A stretch of DNA of 64,000 nt, taken from positions 310,001 to 374,000 of the forward strand of contig NZ_JAKWJR010000006.1 in assembly GCF_022761125.1 (NCBI RefSeq), read 5' to 3'. The notes beneath the pieces are model-generated. The model did not search any database, was not told the origin of the DNA, and was given only the letters and a program-made list of their open reading frames with translations. The number at the start of each line of letters is the position of its first letter. Positions within the stretch are counted from its first letter, which is position 1. Positions 26,501 through 35,837 of this stretch are shown in pieces. A program made the translations under genes and the position numbers. This stretch comes from Nocardioides sp. SR21. Its GTDB lineage: Bacteria; Actinomycetota; Actinomycetes; Propionibacteriales; Nocardioidaceae.

Positions 26501-27510
26501 TCACCGCCGCCGTCGCCTCCACCGCGGCCGCCGGCGCCGGCGCGAACGCCCTTGCTCCAGTAGGTGTAGCCGCCGGTGTCCCAGCGCTGCACCCGGTGGT
26601 TGTCGGTGTCGGCGATGAACAGGTTGCCCGACAGGCTGCCGCCGTCCTGCTCGTGCTGGGCGATCGCGGTCGGCCCGTTGAGCCGGCCCGCCTCACGGCC
26701 GGCGCGCGGGCCGTGGCCCAGCGCGCGGTAGACCGAGAAGTGGTTGTTGGTGTCGGCCAGGTAGACGGCGTTGTTGGCGGCGTCCGTGACGGTCAGCTGG
26801 CCGTACTTGTCGACCGCGATGCCGCTCGGCTGCGGCGACTTCCCACCGCGCGGGCGGTGCAACTTGAACACGTCGGCGGGCTTGGAGCTCTTGCGCAGCG
26901 AGGAGGCGCGGTACGCGACGACCTGGCCACGGTCCGGGATCGCGACGTACAGCATCGCGGTGCGGCCGTTCTGGGCGTTGCCGTACGCGATGCCGCGCGG
27001 GAAGTCCTTCCCGGGCAGCTTGACCGTGGTCTCCAGCTCACCGCGGCGCGTGTAGACCGAGATCGAGGGGTGGCAGCGGTTCGCGACGTAGACCCGGCCG
27101 CCGGCCGAGGTGATGCCTCCGTAGCGGTGGGCCGGCGCGTTGCTGCCGCAGCTGCGCTGCGGCTTCTTGTCGTTGGTGAGGAGCCGGCGGCCACTGGTCG
27201 AGTACAGGGCGAACTCGGTCTCGAAGTCGACCCAGATCTCGTTGTCGACGGTGACGTAGATGCCGTCGACCGGCTCGTCCGAGTGGAGCGCAATCGACCC
27301 GCGGTTGCCGCCGCGCGCGGTCAGCCGCTGCAGCTTGCCGCCTCCGGCGAACCCGATGTACGTCGTCCCGTCGCGGGCGACGCCGATCGCCGTCGGCCGG
27401 TCCGCGGTGGCTGCGGCGGCTGGTTCCGGGGTCGCCAAAGTAACGGTCCCGAGCCCCGCGATGATCATGGCTAGGCCGAGCATGCGGCCCAGGGGGGCGT
27501 AGCCGCGCAC
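23593..27510 (-). CDS. Large secreted protein: NHL-like beta-propeller plus ten Ig-like repeats
   Basis: 1305 aa. Signal peptide about 1-36 (RMLGLAMIIAGLGTVTLATP). Residues ~37-330 form an NHL/SMP-30-like propeller (PTAIGVARDGTTYIGFAGGG, GIAVDKYGQLTVTDAANNAV, NLFIADTDNHRVQRWD). A Gly/Asp linker follows, then ten repeats of about 90-95 residues, each with PVN..P.ITGTAAVGQVLTC..GTW, FQWLRAG, STYTVTAADSG and L.C.VRASN, resembling bacterial Ig-like domains. Probably a cell-surface or secreted adhesin or binding protein. GTG 27510 has TACCCT six bases upstream. A shorter paralogue lies at 28158-29972. Confidence 0.85.
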   Translation of the reverse strand: MRGYAPLGRMLGLAMIIAGLGTVTLATPEPAAAATADRPTAIGVARDGTTYIGFAGGGKLQRLTARGGNRGSIALHSDEPVDGIYVTVDNEIWVDFETEFALYSTSGRRLLTNDKKPQRSCGSNAPAHRYGGITSAGGRVYVANRCHPSISVYTRRGELETTVKLPGKDFPRGIAYGNAQNGRTAMLYVAIPDRGQVVAYRASSLRKSSKPADVFKLHRPRGGKSPQPSGIAVDKYGQLTVTDAANNAVYLADTNNHFSVYRALGHGPRAGREAGRLNGPTAIAQHEQDGGSLSGNLFIADTDNHRVQRWDTGGYTYWSKGVRAGAGGRGGGDGGGDGGGDGGGDGDGDGGGDGGGDGGDGPKNLTKPSISGTAEVGNMLTCDKGTWSGSDSPFGGNSYYFQWLRNGSSITSATTNNYTVVEADSGAKLACSVRASNADGDTTATSASVTVGGGSGNPGGTTPVNTAAPSITGTAAVGQVLTCNPGTWTPTGVSLGFQWRRAGVAIASATASTYTVTAADSGAALSCLVRGTLGTAGAEASSPAVTVGGGGSGGTGPVNTVPPTIVGAAAVGQNLVCTSGTWTGATSYAYEWRRSGVAIAGATASTYTVTAADSGTSLACVVRATSTTGTSEVSSAAVTVGGAGGPVNTVAPAVLGTPAVGQLLNCSSGIWTGSGIGYTFQWLRAGAPIAGATSSTYRVTAADSGTSLSCIVRAANGAGAVEVASPPVTVGGGGGSTTPVNTVAPSVTGTAAVGQVLTCSPGTWSGSVTGYGFQWLRAGAQISAATSSTYVVTVADSGAALSCSVRATNTSGSTDAVSAAVAIGGGGGAVTAPVNVTAPAITGTAAVGQVLTCSPGTWSGTVVGYGFQWYRAGAQVSQATSSTYVVTAADSGAALACVVRASNTSGSTDAVSASVTVGGGGSGSTAPVNVTPPTITGTAAVGQVLTCNPGTWSWTGVGVTYGFQWYRAGAPVGTATSSTYVVSAADSGSALLCAVRASNTGGSTDAVSAAVTVGGGGGGTTVPVNVVPPSVTGTAAVGQVLTCNPGSWSFSGVGISYAFQWLRAGAPIGSATAATYTVPGTDSGVALSCLVRASNTAGSTDAVSSAVLVGGGGGATIPVNVTPPTITGTVAVGGLLTCNPGTWSWSGVGLSYSYQWLRSGAQIGSATGTAYTVTAADAGASLSCVVRASNTAGSTDAASASVLVGGGGSGGGEGAPVNLTSPVISGLVMTGQPLTCHPGTWSWSGVGVNYDYQWRRAGSPIAGATSSTYTVSGADVGMALTCAVRASNAYGATTAVSSPVLGVGG
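26431..26523. repeat. Nine-base tandem repeat encoding a Gly-Gly-Asp linker
   Basis: GTCGCCGCC/GTCACCACC-type 9-base units repeated in tandem encode the (Gly-Gly-Asp)n hinge between the propeller and the Ig-like repeats. Such a run can change length by slippage in steps of three residues without breaking the frame. Confidence 0.75.
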
Positions 27511-27653
27511 GAGCAGAGGGTACGGCGGATCTTGCGAAAACCTTGAGGAAGCGCGAGGTGACTGGACCGGCTGGTCTAGCAGGGTCCCCGCGACGTTGCT
27601 CGGGGGAGCGCAGCGGAGGAGAGGAACCTCGTGGGGTGATCTAGCGGGGTGCT

Positions 27654-28127
27654 CTAGCGGACCGGCGCCCGGTCGGGTGGGAAGCCACCGGTCGCGACCG
27701 GGCCCCAGGAGTCGACCCGGATCCGGATCAGCGACTTGCCCTGCTTGCGCATCGCGTCGCGGTACTCGTCCCAGTCGGGGTGCTCGCCGGAGATGCAGCG
27801 GAAGTACTCGACCAGGCCGTCCTCGGCCTCGGGCGAGGGCATGTCGAGGACCTCGGCGGTCCCGTCGACCTGCACCCACGCGTCGTCCCACTCGTCGGAG
27901 AGGACGAGGACCGAGGCGGCCGGGTTGCGGCGCAGGTTCACGGCCTTCGCGCGGTCGGGGTACGTCGAGACGACGATCCGGCCGTCGGCGTCGACGCCGC
28001 CGGTGACCGGCGAGAGCTGCGGTCGGCCGTCCGCCCTCGTGGTCACCAGCACCAGGTGGTGCCGGGTGCGGACGAAGTCGAGCAGCTGCTCGCGCTCGAC
28101 GCGGTCGGTGGTGGCGATCCGAGGCAT
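27654..28127 (-). CDS. PPOX-class F420-dependent oxidoreductase
   Basis: 157 aa, pyridoxamine 5'-phosphate oxidase-like split-barrel. It matches actinobacterial PPOX-class F420-dependent enzymes (LVLVTTRADGRPQLSPV, DRAKAVNLRRNPAASVLVLS and a W/D-rich C-terminal region). Likely binds F420 or flavin and reduces an unknown small molecule. ATG 28127 has TACAGT six bases upstream (leaderless type). It stands between the two NHL-Ig genes, but I see no functional link. Confidence 0.85.
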   Translation of the reverse strand: MPRIATTDRVEREQLLDFVRTRHHLVLVTTRADGRPQLSPVTGGVDADGRIVVSTYPDRAKAVNLRRNPAASVLVLSDEWDDAWVQVDGTAEVLDMPSPEAEDGLVEYFRCISGEHPDWDEYRDAMRKQGKSLIRIRVDSWGPVATGGFPPDRAPVR

Positions 28128-28157
28128 GCCGCCACTGTACGAGCGTGCGCCGACCCG

Positions 28158-29972
28158 CTACCGGCGCGGCTTGACCGATCCCGAGCTCGCCTGGCGGGAG
28201 CCGGACGGGTTGGTCCCGGTGACCAGGCAGGTGAGCCGGTGCCCGAGGTCGTCGCCGAGCACCTGGTACTGGTCCTTCTCCGAGCCACCGAGTGCCGAGC
28301 CGTCGCGGCGCCACACGTAGGTGAACGTCGGTGCGTTGTCCCACGCCCCGGGGTCGCAGTAGAGGACCTTGCCGAGCTTCGCGGTGCCGATGATCCGCGG
28401 ACGCTGCTTGTTGGCGGGCTGGCCGACGTGCCCGCCGGCGTGGCCCTCGACGAGGACCGGCTCGCTGAGCGCGACCTTGCCGGTGCCGTTGCGGTTCACG
28501 GCCGCCACGCGGCAGGTGAGCTCGTGGTAGATGTCGTTGTCGGTGACGAGGTACTCCGGGGCGTTGGTCCCCGGCAGCAGCTGTCCGTCGCGCAGCCAGC
28601 CACGGAGGTACCGCGTCGGCTCGGCGCCGGTCCACGTGCCGTTGGTGCACCGCACCACGGCGCCGGAGCCGACGTTGCCGCGGATCTCCGGACGCTGGAG
28701 GACGAACGGCGGGGAGCTCGGTCCCGCGATCGGGAACACCTCGCTGGTGGCGGGTGCCGAGCTGGCTCCCGAGGCGGCGTTCGCGGTGACCTGGCAGGCG
28801 AGCTCGGCCGCGACGTCCTTGGCGACCACCGTGTAGTCCGTGTCGGTGGCGCCGGGGATCGGCAGTCCGTCGCGCAGCCAGGAGACGTCGTACGACGCCG
28901 CGGCGCCCTCCCAGGTGCCGAGGTCGCAGGTGAGCGTCTTGCCGGCGTACGGCTGGCCGGTGATCCTCGGCAGCGTGCCGTTGACCGGGGCGCCCGGGTC
29001 GCCGGGCGGCAGGGCGTCGGTCATCCAGTCGGTGGTGCCGATGTGGTCCCAGTGCTGGATCCGGCCGTTGCCGGAGTCGGCGATCCAGAGTCCCTGCTTG
29101 AAGCTCCCGTCGGCGTTGTCGACCGCGGTGACCCGGTCGACGAAACCGCGGTCGGACGCCGGATCCGGCCCGTGGCCGAGGGTCCGGTAGTACCAGTAGT
29201 TCTCGGGGCCGTTGTAGAAGTGCAGCGCGTTGTTCTCGATGTCCATGACACCGAGCTGGCCCTTCTCGTCGGCGGTCAGCGCGCCGGGCTCGGGGTCGCG
29301 GAAGCCCGGGAACCGCTTGATCACCAGCGTCTTGGCCGGCTGCGGGTCGGAGAGCAGCGACGCGGCGTTGTAGGCGTAGACCTTGCCGGCGTCCGGCATC
29401 GACACGTACATCCGCGCCGACAGGCCCTTGACGGCCGGAGCCAGGGCGACGTCACGCGGGAGCGACGTGCCCGGCAGGTCGATGCTGGCCCGGTGCTCGC
29501 CGTCGAGGCTGTAGATGCCGACGGTGGCGACGCAGCGGCCGGCGACGTAGACCGCATCCCGGGTGACCTCGATGCCGCCGTAGCGCGTCGGGTCGTGCGC
29601 CTCGTTGACCGGGCAGGTGCCACCGCGGAGCGGGAACTGGGCGAGCACCGTGCCGTCGGGCTTCAGGCGGGACACGCTGGCGCCGTAGTCCACCCAGATG
29701 CTGCCGTCGGTGCCCACGTCGAGGGCGGTGACCGGCTGGTCGTCACGGTCGAGCGGCACCGATCCCGTGACCGCGCCGTCGCGGTCGAGCCGGAGCAGGC
29801 GACCGCCGGACGCGTAGCCGACGTACGACGCCCCGTTGTCGGTCGCGGCGACCGCGATCGGGCGGCCGGTGGTGACCGCGGTGGCGGGTCCGGAGGGCAG
29901 CGCGACGAGGCCTCCGACGACCAAGGTCGTCGCGAAGCCCCCCATCAGCGCAGCACGCAGCGCTCCCCCCAC
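28158..29972 (-). CDS. Secreted protein: NHL-like beta-propeller plus three Ig-like repeats
   Basis: 604 aa, shorter paralogue of the protein at 23593. Signal peptide about 1-32, propeller about 33-310 ([36 protein letters not shown]), then three Ig-like repeats ([24 protein letters not shown]). Both genes keep the same -10 and spacing: TACCCT six bases before GTG, here GTG 29972. The propeller sequences align along their length while the Ig-like arrays differ in number. It is likely exported; the ligand is unknown. It runs divergently from typA. Confidence 0.83.
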   Translation of the reverse strand: MGGALRAALMGGFATTLVVGGLVALPSGPATAVTTGRPIAVAATDNGASYVGYASGGRLLRLDRDGAVTGSVPLDRDDQPVTALDVGTDGSIWVDYGASVSRLKPDGTVLAQFPLRGGTCPVNEAHDPTRYGGIEVTRDAVYVAGRCVATVGIYSLDGEHRASIDLPGTSLPRDVALAPAVKGLSARMYVSMPDAGKVYAYNAASLLSDPQPAKTLVIKRFPGFRDPEPGALTADEKGQLGVMDIENNALHFYNGPENYWYYRTLGHGPDPASDRGFVDRVTAVDNADGSFKQGLWIADSGNGRIQHWDHIGTTDWMTDALPPGDPGAPVNGTLPRITGQPYAGKTLTCDLGTWEGAAASYDVSWLRDGLPIPGATDTDYTVVAKDVAAELACQVTANAASGASSAPATSEVFPIAGPSSPPFVLQRPEIRGNVGSGAVVRCTNGTWTGAEPTRYLRGWLRDGQLLPGTNAPEYLVTDNDIYHELTCRVAAVNRNGTGKVALSEPVLVEGHAGGHVGQPANKQRPRIIGTAKLGKVLYCDPGAWDNAPTFTYVWRRDGSALGGSEKDQYQVLGDDLGHRLTCLVTGTNPSGSRQASSGSVKPRR

Positions 29973-30031
29973 GTTTCGAGGGTAAACGGCGATGCGGGTC
30001 GCAGGGGCTGAAACAACTAGACTCGATCCTC

Positions 30032-31924
<1,893 letters not shown>

Positions 31925-31939
31925 CACCTGAGCCTCGGA

Positions 31940-31996
31940 ACCACCGGTGTAGTCGAGGTGGTTTCGAGGCTCGCTCCGCTCGCACCTCAACCGCCG
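31940..31996. repeat. Dispersed TCGAG-type repeat after typA
   Basis: ACCACCGGTGTAGTCGAGGTGG followed by TTTCGAGGCTCGCTCCGCTCGC; several small dyads (CGAGG/CCTCG-like). Same loose family as the element at 4275. Located between typA and the next gene, so it could end typA transcription. Confidence 0.45.
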
Positions 31997-32016
31997 GAGG
32001 CCGTACGGTCGAGGGC

Positions 32017-32409
32017 ATGGGGGAGCTGACGGCGGACCAGGCGTTCGTGCTCGCACGCGAGACGGCGTTCGTGCTGCTGTGGGCGACCGTGGCGCTCGCG
32101 GCGACCAGGCGGCTGCACGACGGCCCGGGCTGGGCGCCTCTGGCAGTGCTCGGGTCGATCCTGCTGCTCATGGCCGCCGGCGTGAACCTCGTGCAGGCGA
32201 AGTTCCTCTTCGTCGACCAGGACGCGTCGCTGACCATGACACTCGCCGACTGGCACCTGCTCAAGCTGCCGACGGTCGTCATGTTCCTCGGCGCGGCGTT
32301 GCTCGCGAAGGCCGTGCTGGCCGACCGTTCCGCCACAATCAGCCCGTGCTCCTCGACGTGCAGCTCGACGCCCGCCCTGACCTCGCCGCCGACCGCGCCC
32401 GGGAGCTGA
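32017..32409 (+). CDS. Small membrane protein, unknown function
   Basis: 130 aa with three hydrophobic segments (about 10-28, 40-60, 80-100). Not assigned to a family. ATG 32017 has TACGGT seven bases upstream, supporting real expression. The last ~21 codons overlap the start of the LLM oxidoreductase gene (64 bases) in another frame; the overlapping tail (SPCSSTCSSTPALTSPPTAP) is low complexity, so the functional part probably ends before it. Confidence 0.6.
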   Translation: MGELTADQAFVLARETAFVLLWATVALAATRRLHDGPGWAPLAVLGSILLLMAAGVNLVQAKFLFVDQDASLTMTLADWHLLKLPTVVMFLGAALLAKAVLADRSATISPCSSTCSSTPALTSPPTAPGS

Positions 32410-33350
32410 CGGCCACCGGCGTGGCCGGGCTGTTCACGTTCGAGGGTCCTCACGACGTGTTCCTGCCGCTCGCGGCGGCGGCCGGCGCGGTCGAGACCGA
32501 CCTGATGACCAACGTGGCGATCGCGATGCCGCGCAGCCCGATGCACCTGGCGCACACGGCGTACGACCTGCAGCTGATGTCCGGCGGACGGTTCCGGCTG
32601 GGCCTGGGGTCGCAGATCCGGCCGCACATCGAGAACCGGTACGGCGCGACGTGGTCGCCGCCGGCCGCGCGGATGCGCGAGATCGTCTCGGCGGTGAAGG
32701 CGATCCTGACGTCGTGGCAGGACGGCACCCGCCTGGACTTCCGCGGGGAGTTCACCCGGCACACGCTGATGCCGCCGACGTTCATCCCCGGGCCGAACCC
32801 GTACGGCGTCCCGCCGGTGCTGCTGGGCGCGCTCGGCCCGCTGATGACGCGAGCCGCGGCCGAGGTGGCGGACGGGCTGCTGGTGATGCCGTTCCACAGC
32901 CACCGGCACTTCCGCGAGCGCACGCTGCCTGCGCTCGACGACGGGCTGGAGCGCGCGGGCCGGACCCGGGACGGGTTCGCGATCCTCCCCCAGGCGATCC
33001 TCGCGATGGGGCGCACCGACGAGGAGATGGCGCGGGCCGAGGCCGGCGTCCGCGGGCTGCTCGCGTTCTACGGCTCGACCCCGGCGTACCGCCCGGTGCT
33101 CGAGGTCGAGGGCTGGGGCGAGGTGCAGCCCGAGCTGAACCGGCTCTCCAAGGTCGGCGACTACGGCGCGATGTTCGAGCTCGTGACCGACGAGATGCTC
33201 GAGACGCTCGCCGTGCGCGGCACACCGGAGCAGTGCGCCGCCGAGATCCACCGCCGCTTCGGGGACGTGGCGGAGCGGGTGTGCGGCTACTTCCCCGGGT
33301 ACGACGCCGCCCCGGAGCAGGTGCGCGACCTGGCGGCCGCGCTCAGCTGA
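32346..33350 (+). CDS. LLM-class F420-dependent oxidoreductase (TIGR03617-like)
   Basis: 334 aa, luciferase-like TIM-barrel enzyme. N-terminal ELTATGVAGLFTFEGPHDVF, VAIAMPRSPMHLAHTAYDLQ and SGGRFRLGLGSQIRPHIENR are typical of F420-dependent LLM proteins. Cofactor F420 and a hydride-transfer role are inferred from the family; the substrate is unknown. GTG 32346 has CACAAT six bases upstream. Its 3' end overlaps the convergent gene by 8 bases. Confidence 0.85.
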   Translation: MLLDVQLDARPDLAADRARELTATGVAGLFTFEGPHDVFLPLAAAAGAVETDLMTNVAIAMPRSPMHLAHTAYDLQLMSGGRFRLGLGSQIRPHIENRYGATWSPPAARMREIVSAVKAILTSWQDGTRLDFRGEFTRHTLMPPTFIPGPNPYGVPPVLLGALGPLMTRAAAEVADGLLVMPFHSHRHFRERTLPALDDGLERAGRTRDGFAILPQAILAMGRTDEEMARAEAGVRGLLAFYGSTPAYRPVLEVEGWGEVQPELNRLSKVGDYGAMFELVTDEMLETLAVRGTPEQCAAEIHRRFGDVAERVCGYFPGYDAAPEQVRDLAAALS

Positions 33351-33972
33351 GCCGGCGCCGGGCCTGCGGCGAGGTGGCCTGCACGGCGATGCCGGCGAAG
33401 CCCAGGACGAGCAACAGGATCGACGCCTTCGACACCGAGTCCGGCAGCACGCCGGAGAGCGGCAGCGTCAGGACGTGCAGCAACAGCGCGAACGGCACCC
33501 AGCGTGGGACGGTGCGGGCGCGGAGCAACGCGAGGGCGAGCAGCAGCTCGCCGAGGTAGAGGCCGGCGATCCAGACAGCCAGGAACACCGCGAACCCGGC
33601 CTCGCTCGACGCCGCCTCGAGGCCCGACTCCCGCAGCGCGTCGGCCCGCACGAGCGACCGGACGAACGCCATCAGCATCGCGAAGCCGGCGGTGCCGATG
33701 AAGCCGACCTCGAGCACGATCGCGCTGATCATCGCGAGGTTCCAGCCGCGACCCTGGAAGAGCGTGAGGATCGCGGGCACACCGAGCGACAGGCACACCG
33801 AGGACAGGAAGAAGACCGCAGCAGCGGCCAGCCACCGTCCCCCCTGCTCCTCGACGATCCGCAGCGTCTCGCCGGCGCCGTCGGCTGAGGGCAGGAGGAA
33901 CGACCCGAGGCACAGCGCGAGGGCGCCGGTCAGCAACAGGGCCGCCGAGACCGGTACCCAGTCCATCCGCAC
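33343..33972 (-). CDS. Integral membrane protein, unknown function
   Basis: 209 aa with six hydrophobic segments. The layout resembles DUF998-like or DoxX-like proteins, but I cannot place it firmly. GTG 33972 is chosen because TACGGT lies seven bases upstream; GTG 33981 would overlap that -10. ATG 33966 is also possible. Divergence is not seen: the LLM gene at 33989 is upstream on the same strand. Confidence 0.6.
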   Translation of the reverse strand: MRMDWVPVSAALLLTGALALCLGSFLLPSADGAGETLRIVEEQGGRWLAAAAVFFLSSVCLSLGVPAILTLFQGRGWNLAMISAIVLEVGFIGTAGFAMLMAFVRSLVRADALRESGLEAASSEAGFAVFLAVWIAGLYLGELLLALALLRARTVPRWVPFALLLHVLTLPLSGVLPDSVSKASILLLVLGFAGIAVQATSPQARRRLS

Positions 33973-33988
33973 GAAGGACACCGTAGGG

Positions 33989-34882
33989 TCAGTCGAGCAG
34001 GTCCGCGACCCTCTTGACCTGATCGATGTCGGAGCCGGTCGGGATCAGCTGCACCTCGTCGGCGCCGAGGTCCTCGATCCGCTTCAGCTGGTCGACCAGC
34101 TCGGCCTCGGTCCCGGCGAAGCCGGCCGAGGCGGCGAGCGCGTCGACGAACTCGACCGGGATCCAGTTCATGTAGTGCCGCAGGTGCCGGTGGACCTGCT
34201 CCCGCGCGCCGTCGCCGAGTGCGAACCAGAACGACGTGGTGACGCGTGGCGCCGGCCGCCCGGCCTCGCGCCACGACTCGCGGGTGAGGTCGAAGACCGC
34301 GGCCATCTCGGCGAGGTCCACGTCGAGCGACATCCCGGCCAGCCCGTCGGCCCAGGCCGACGCGGCCCGGATCGTACGGCGGCCGAGCGTGCCCACGAGG
34401 ATGGGCGGTCCACCCGCCTGCACCGGCGCCGGGCCGACCGGTCGTACGGCGTCCACGACCCGCTCCCCCGCCCAGACGCGTCGCATCGTCGCGACCCGTT
34501 CGGTCATGCCGGCGATGGTCTTGGTGCTCGGGTCCGCGTCGGCCGCGCGGTAGTCCTCGTCGCGACCGCCCACGCCGACGCCGACGGTGAGCCGCCCGCC
34601 GCTGAGCCGGTCGCCGGTCGCCAGCGCCTTGGCCAGCGGCACCGGCGCGTGCAGCTGCGGGACGACCACGGTCGTCACCAACCGGACCCGCGACGTCCAC
34701 GCCGCGACCGCGCCGAGCAGGGTGGGGGCGTCGGGGTTGTCGAACGCGAGCCGCTCACCGAAGCACAGCGAGGAGAACGGGCCCTCGTCGATCGCCCGCG
34801 ACCATGCCTCGAGCGTCCCGTCCTCGGCCCACAGGTCCGGCTCCATGACCGGCAGCGTCATCCCCACGTCCACGGCGGTCAC
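33989..34882 (-). CDS. LLM-class F420-dependent oxidoreductase
   Basis: 297 aa, luciferase-like monooxygenase fold. SSLCFGERLAFDNPD, VVVPQLHAPVPLAKALATGD and GGRLTVGVGVGGRDEDYRA fit F420-dependent LLM enzymes. The C-terminus contains LIPTGSDIDQVKRVADLL. Substrate unknown. GTG 34882 overlaps the upstream M23 peptidase stop by 4 bases (GTGA), so the two are translated together; a functional relation is not obvious. Confidence 0.85.
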   Translation of the reverse strand: MTAVDVGMTLPVMEPDLWAEDGTLEAWSRAIDEGPFSSLCFGERLAFDNPDAPTLLGAVAAWTSRVRLVTTVVVPQLHAPVPLAKALATGDRLSGGRLTVGVGVGGRDEDYRAADADPSTKTIAGMTERVATMRRVWAGERVVDAVRPVGPAPVQAGGPPILVGTLGRRTIRAASAWADGLAGMSLDVDLAEMAAVFDLTRESWREAGRPAPRVTTSFWFALGDGAREQVHRHLRHYMNWIPVEFVDALAASAGFAGTEAELVDQLKRIEDLGADEVQLIPTGSDIDQVKRVADLLD

Positions 34883-35739
34883 TCTCGCACGGCGCCGGCC
34901 AGGAACACCTGACCGTTGGGCGGCACGCCGTCGATCGCGCTCGGCTTCGGGTCGCCCGTCGTGCGGGCCGGGTCGGTCTCGTCGAGCGGGTCGACGCCGC
35001 GCCATCGCCACGGGAGCCCGGCTGCGCCGGTCGCCGCCGGGGCGTCCATGAGCTGGAAGTGCAGGTGCGGCTCGCTGGTGTTGCCGCTGTTGCCGACCTG
35101 GGCCAGGACCTGGCCGGCGCGGACCCGCGTCCCGGGCTGCACGGTGACCGATCCGCGACGCAGGTGGGCGCAGGCCGACCAGACGCCGTCACCGTGGTCG
35201 ACGACCACGTGGTTGCCGAGGATCCAGCGCTGCCCGCCGAGCTCGCGGAAGAACGCCTCCACGACCAGCATCCACACGAGCGCCGGCCAGGTGTCCCGGC
35301 CGCGGTGGTCGCGCTGGGTGTCCGCCACCGCCACCACCACGCCGTCGGCGACGGCGCGGACCGGCTCGCCGTATGTCGGGTACGCCCCGGCGGGCCTGGG
35401 CCGCAGCCCCCAGCCCAGCCGCGTCGAGGCCCCGCGGGCGGTCGGGTGCAGGACGTCCACGGCGTACGCCTGGCCGTAGGAGCGCACGCCGTGGCTCGGG
35501 ACCCGGGTGCCGGGACTGTTGACCGCGACCCACCGGCCACGGACCGGCGCGTCGACGTCGACCGGCTCCCGGTCGGCGCGCGGCGGGCCGACGAAGGCGA
35601 GCGCACACAGGGAGAACGACACCGCCAGGTCCGCGACGAGCGGCAGCGGGGACACGGTCAGCCCGAGGGCCACGCTGAGCACGAAGAGCAGCAGCAGGAC
35701 CGTGCGCAGCCGCGCGATCCGGCGCCGGAGGGCACTCAT
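34879..35739 (-). CDS. M23-family (LytM) metallopeptidase, membrane-anchored
   Basis: 286 aa. Two N-terminal hydrophobic segments (about 13-32 and 36-57) anchor it, with the peptidase domain outside. The zinc site is visible: His and Asp in PSHGVRSYGQAYAVDVLH (about 95-112) and the HxH in GNSGNTSEPHLHFQLMD (about 225-241). It probably cuts peptidoglycan cross-links. ATG 35739. It is followed by a coupled LLM oxidoreductase gene. Confidence 0.88.
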   Translation of the reverse strand: MSALRRRIARLRTVLLLLFVLSVALGLTVSPLPLVADLAVSFSLCALAFVGPPRADREPVDVDAPVRGRWVAVNSPGTRVPSHGVRSYGQAYAVDVLHPTARGASTRLGWGLRPRPAGAYPTYGEPVRAVADGVVVAVADTQRDHRGRDTWPALVWMLVVEAFFRELGGQRWILGNHVVVDHGDGVWSACAHLRRGSVTVQPGTRVRAGQVLAQVGNSGNTSEPHLHFQLMDAPAATGAAGLPWRWRGVDPLDETDPARTTGDPKPSAIDGVPPNGQVFLAGAVRE

Positions 35740-35837
35740 CGGTGCGCCACCATCACGACGGCGAGCAGCGGGACCACGCGCGCGGCCGGGACCTCGTAGC
35801 GCCCACCCCCGATGGTGCACAGCGCGCCACCGTCGCG

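Noticed and set aside
35740..35837. About 33 sense codons between the metzincin stop and the M23 ATG, ending in a TGA that overlaps the ATG (reads ALCTIGGGRYEVPAARVVPL)
   Set aside because: It looks protein-like but has no convincing start codon or ribosome site and is in frame with the upstream stop; it could be a decayed gene end. Left unannotated.
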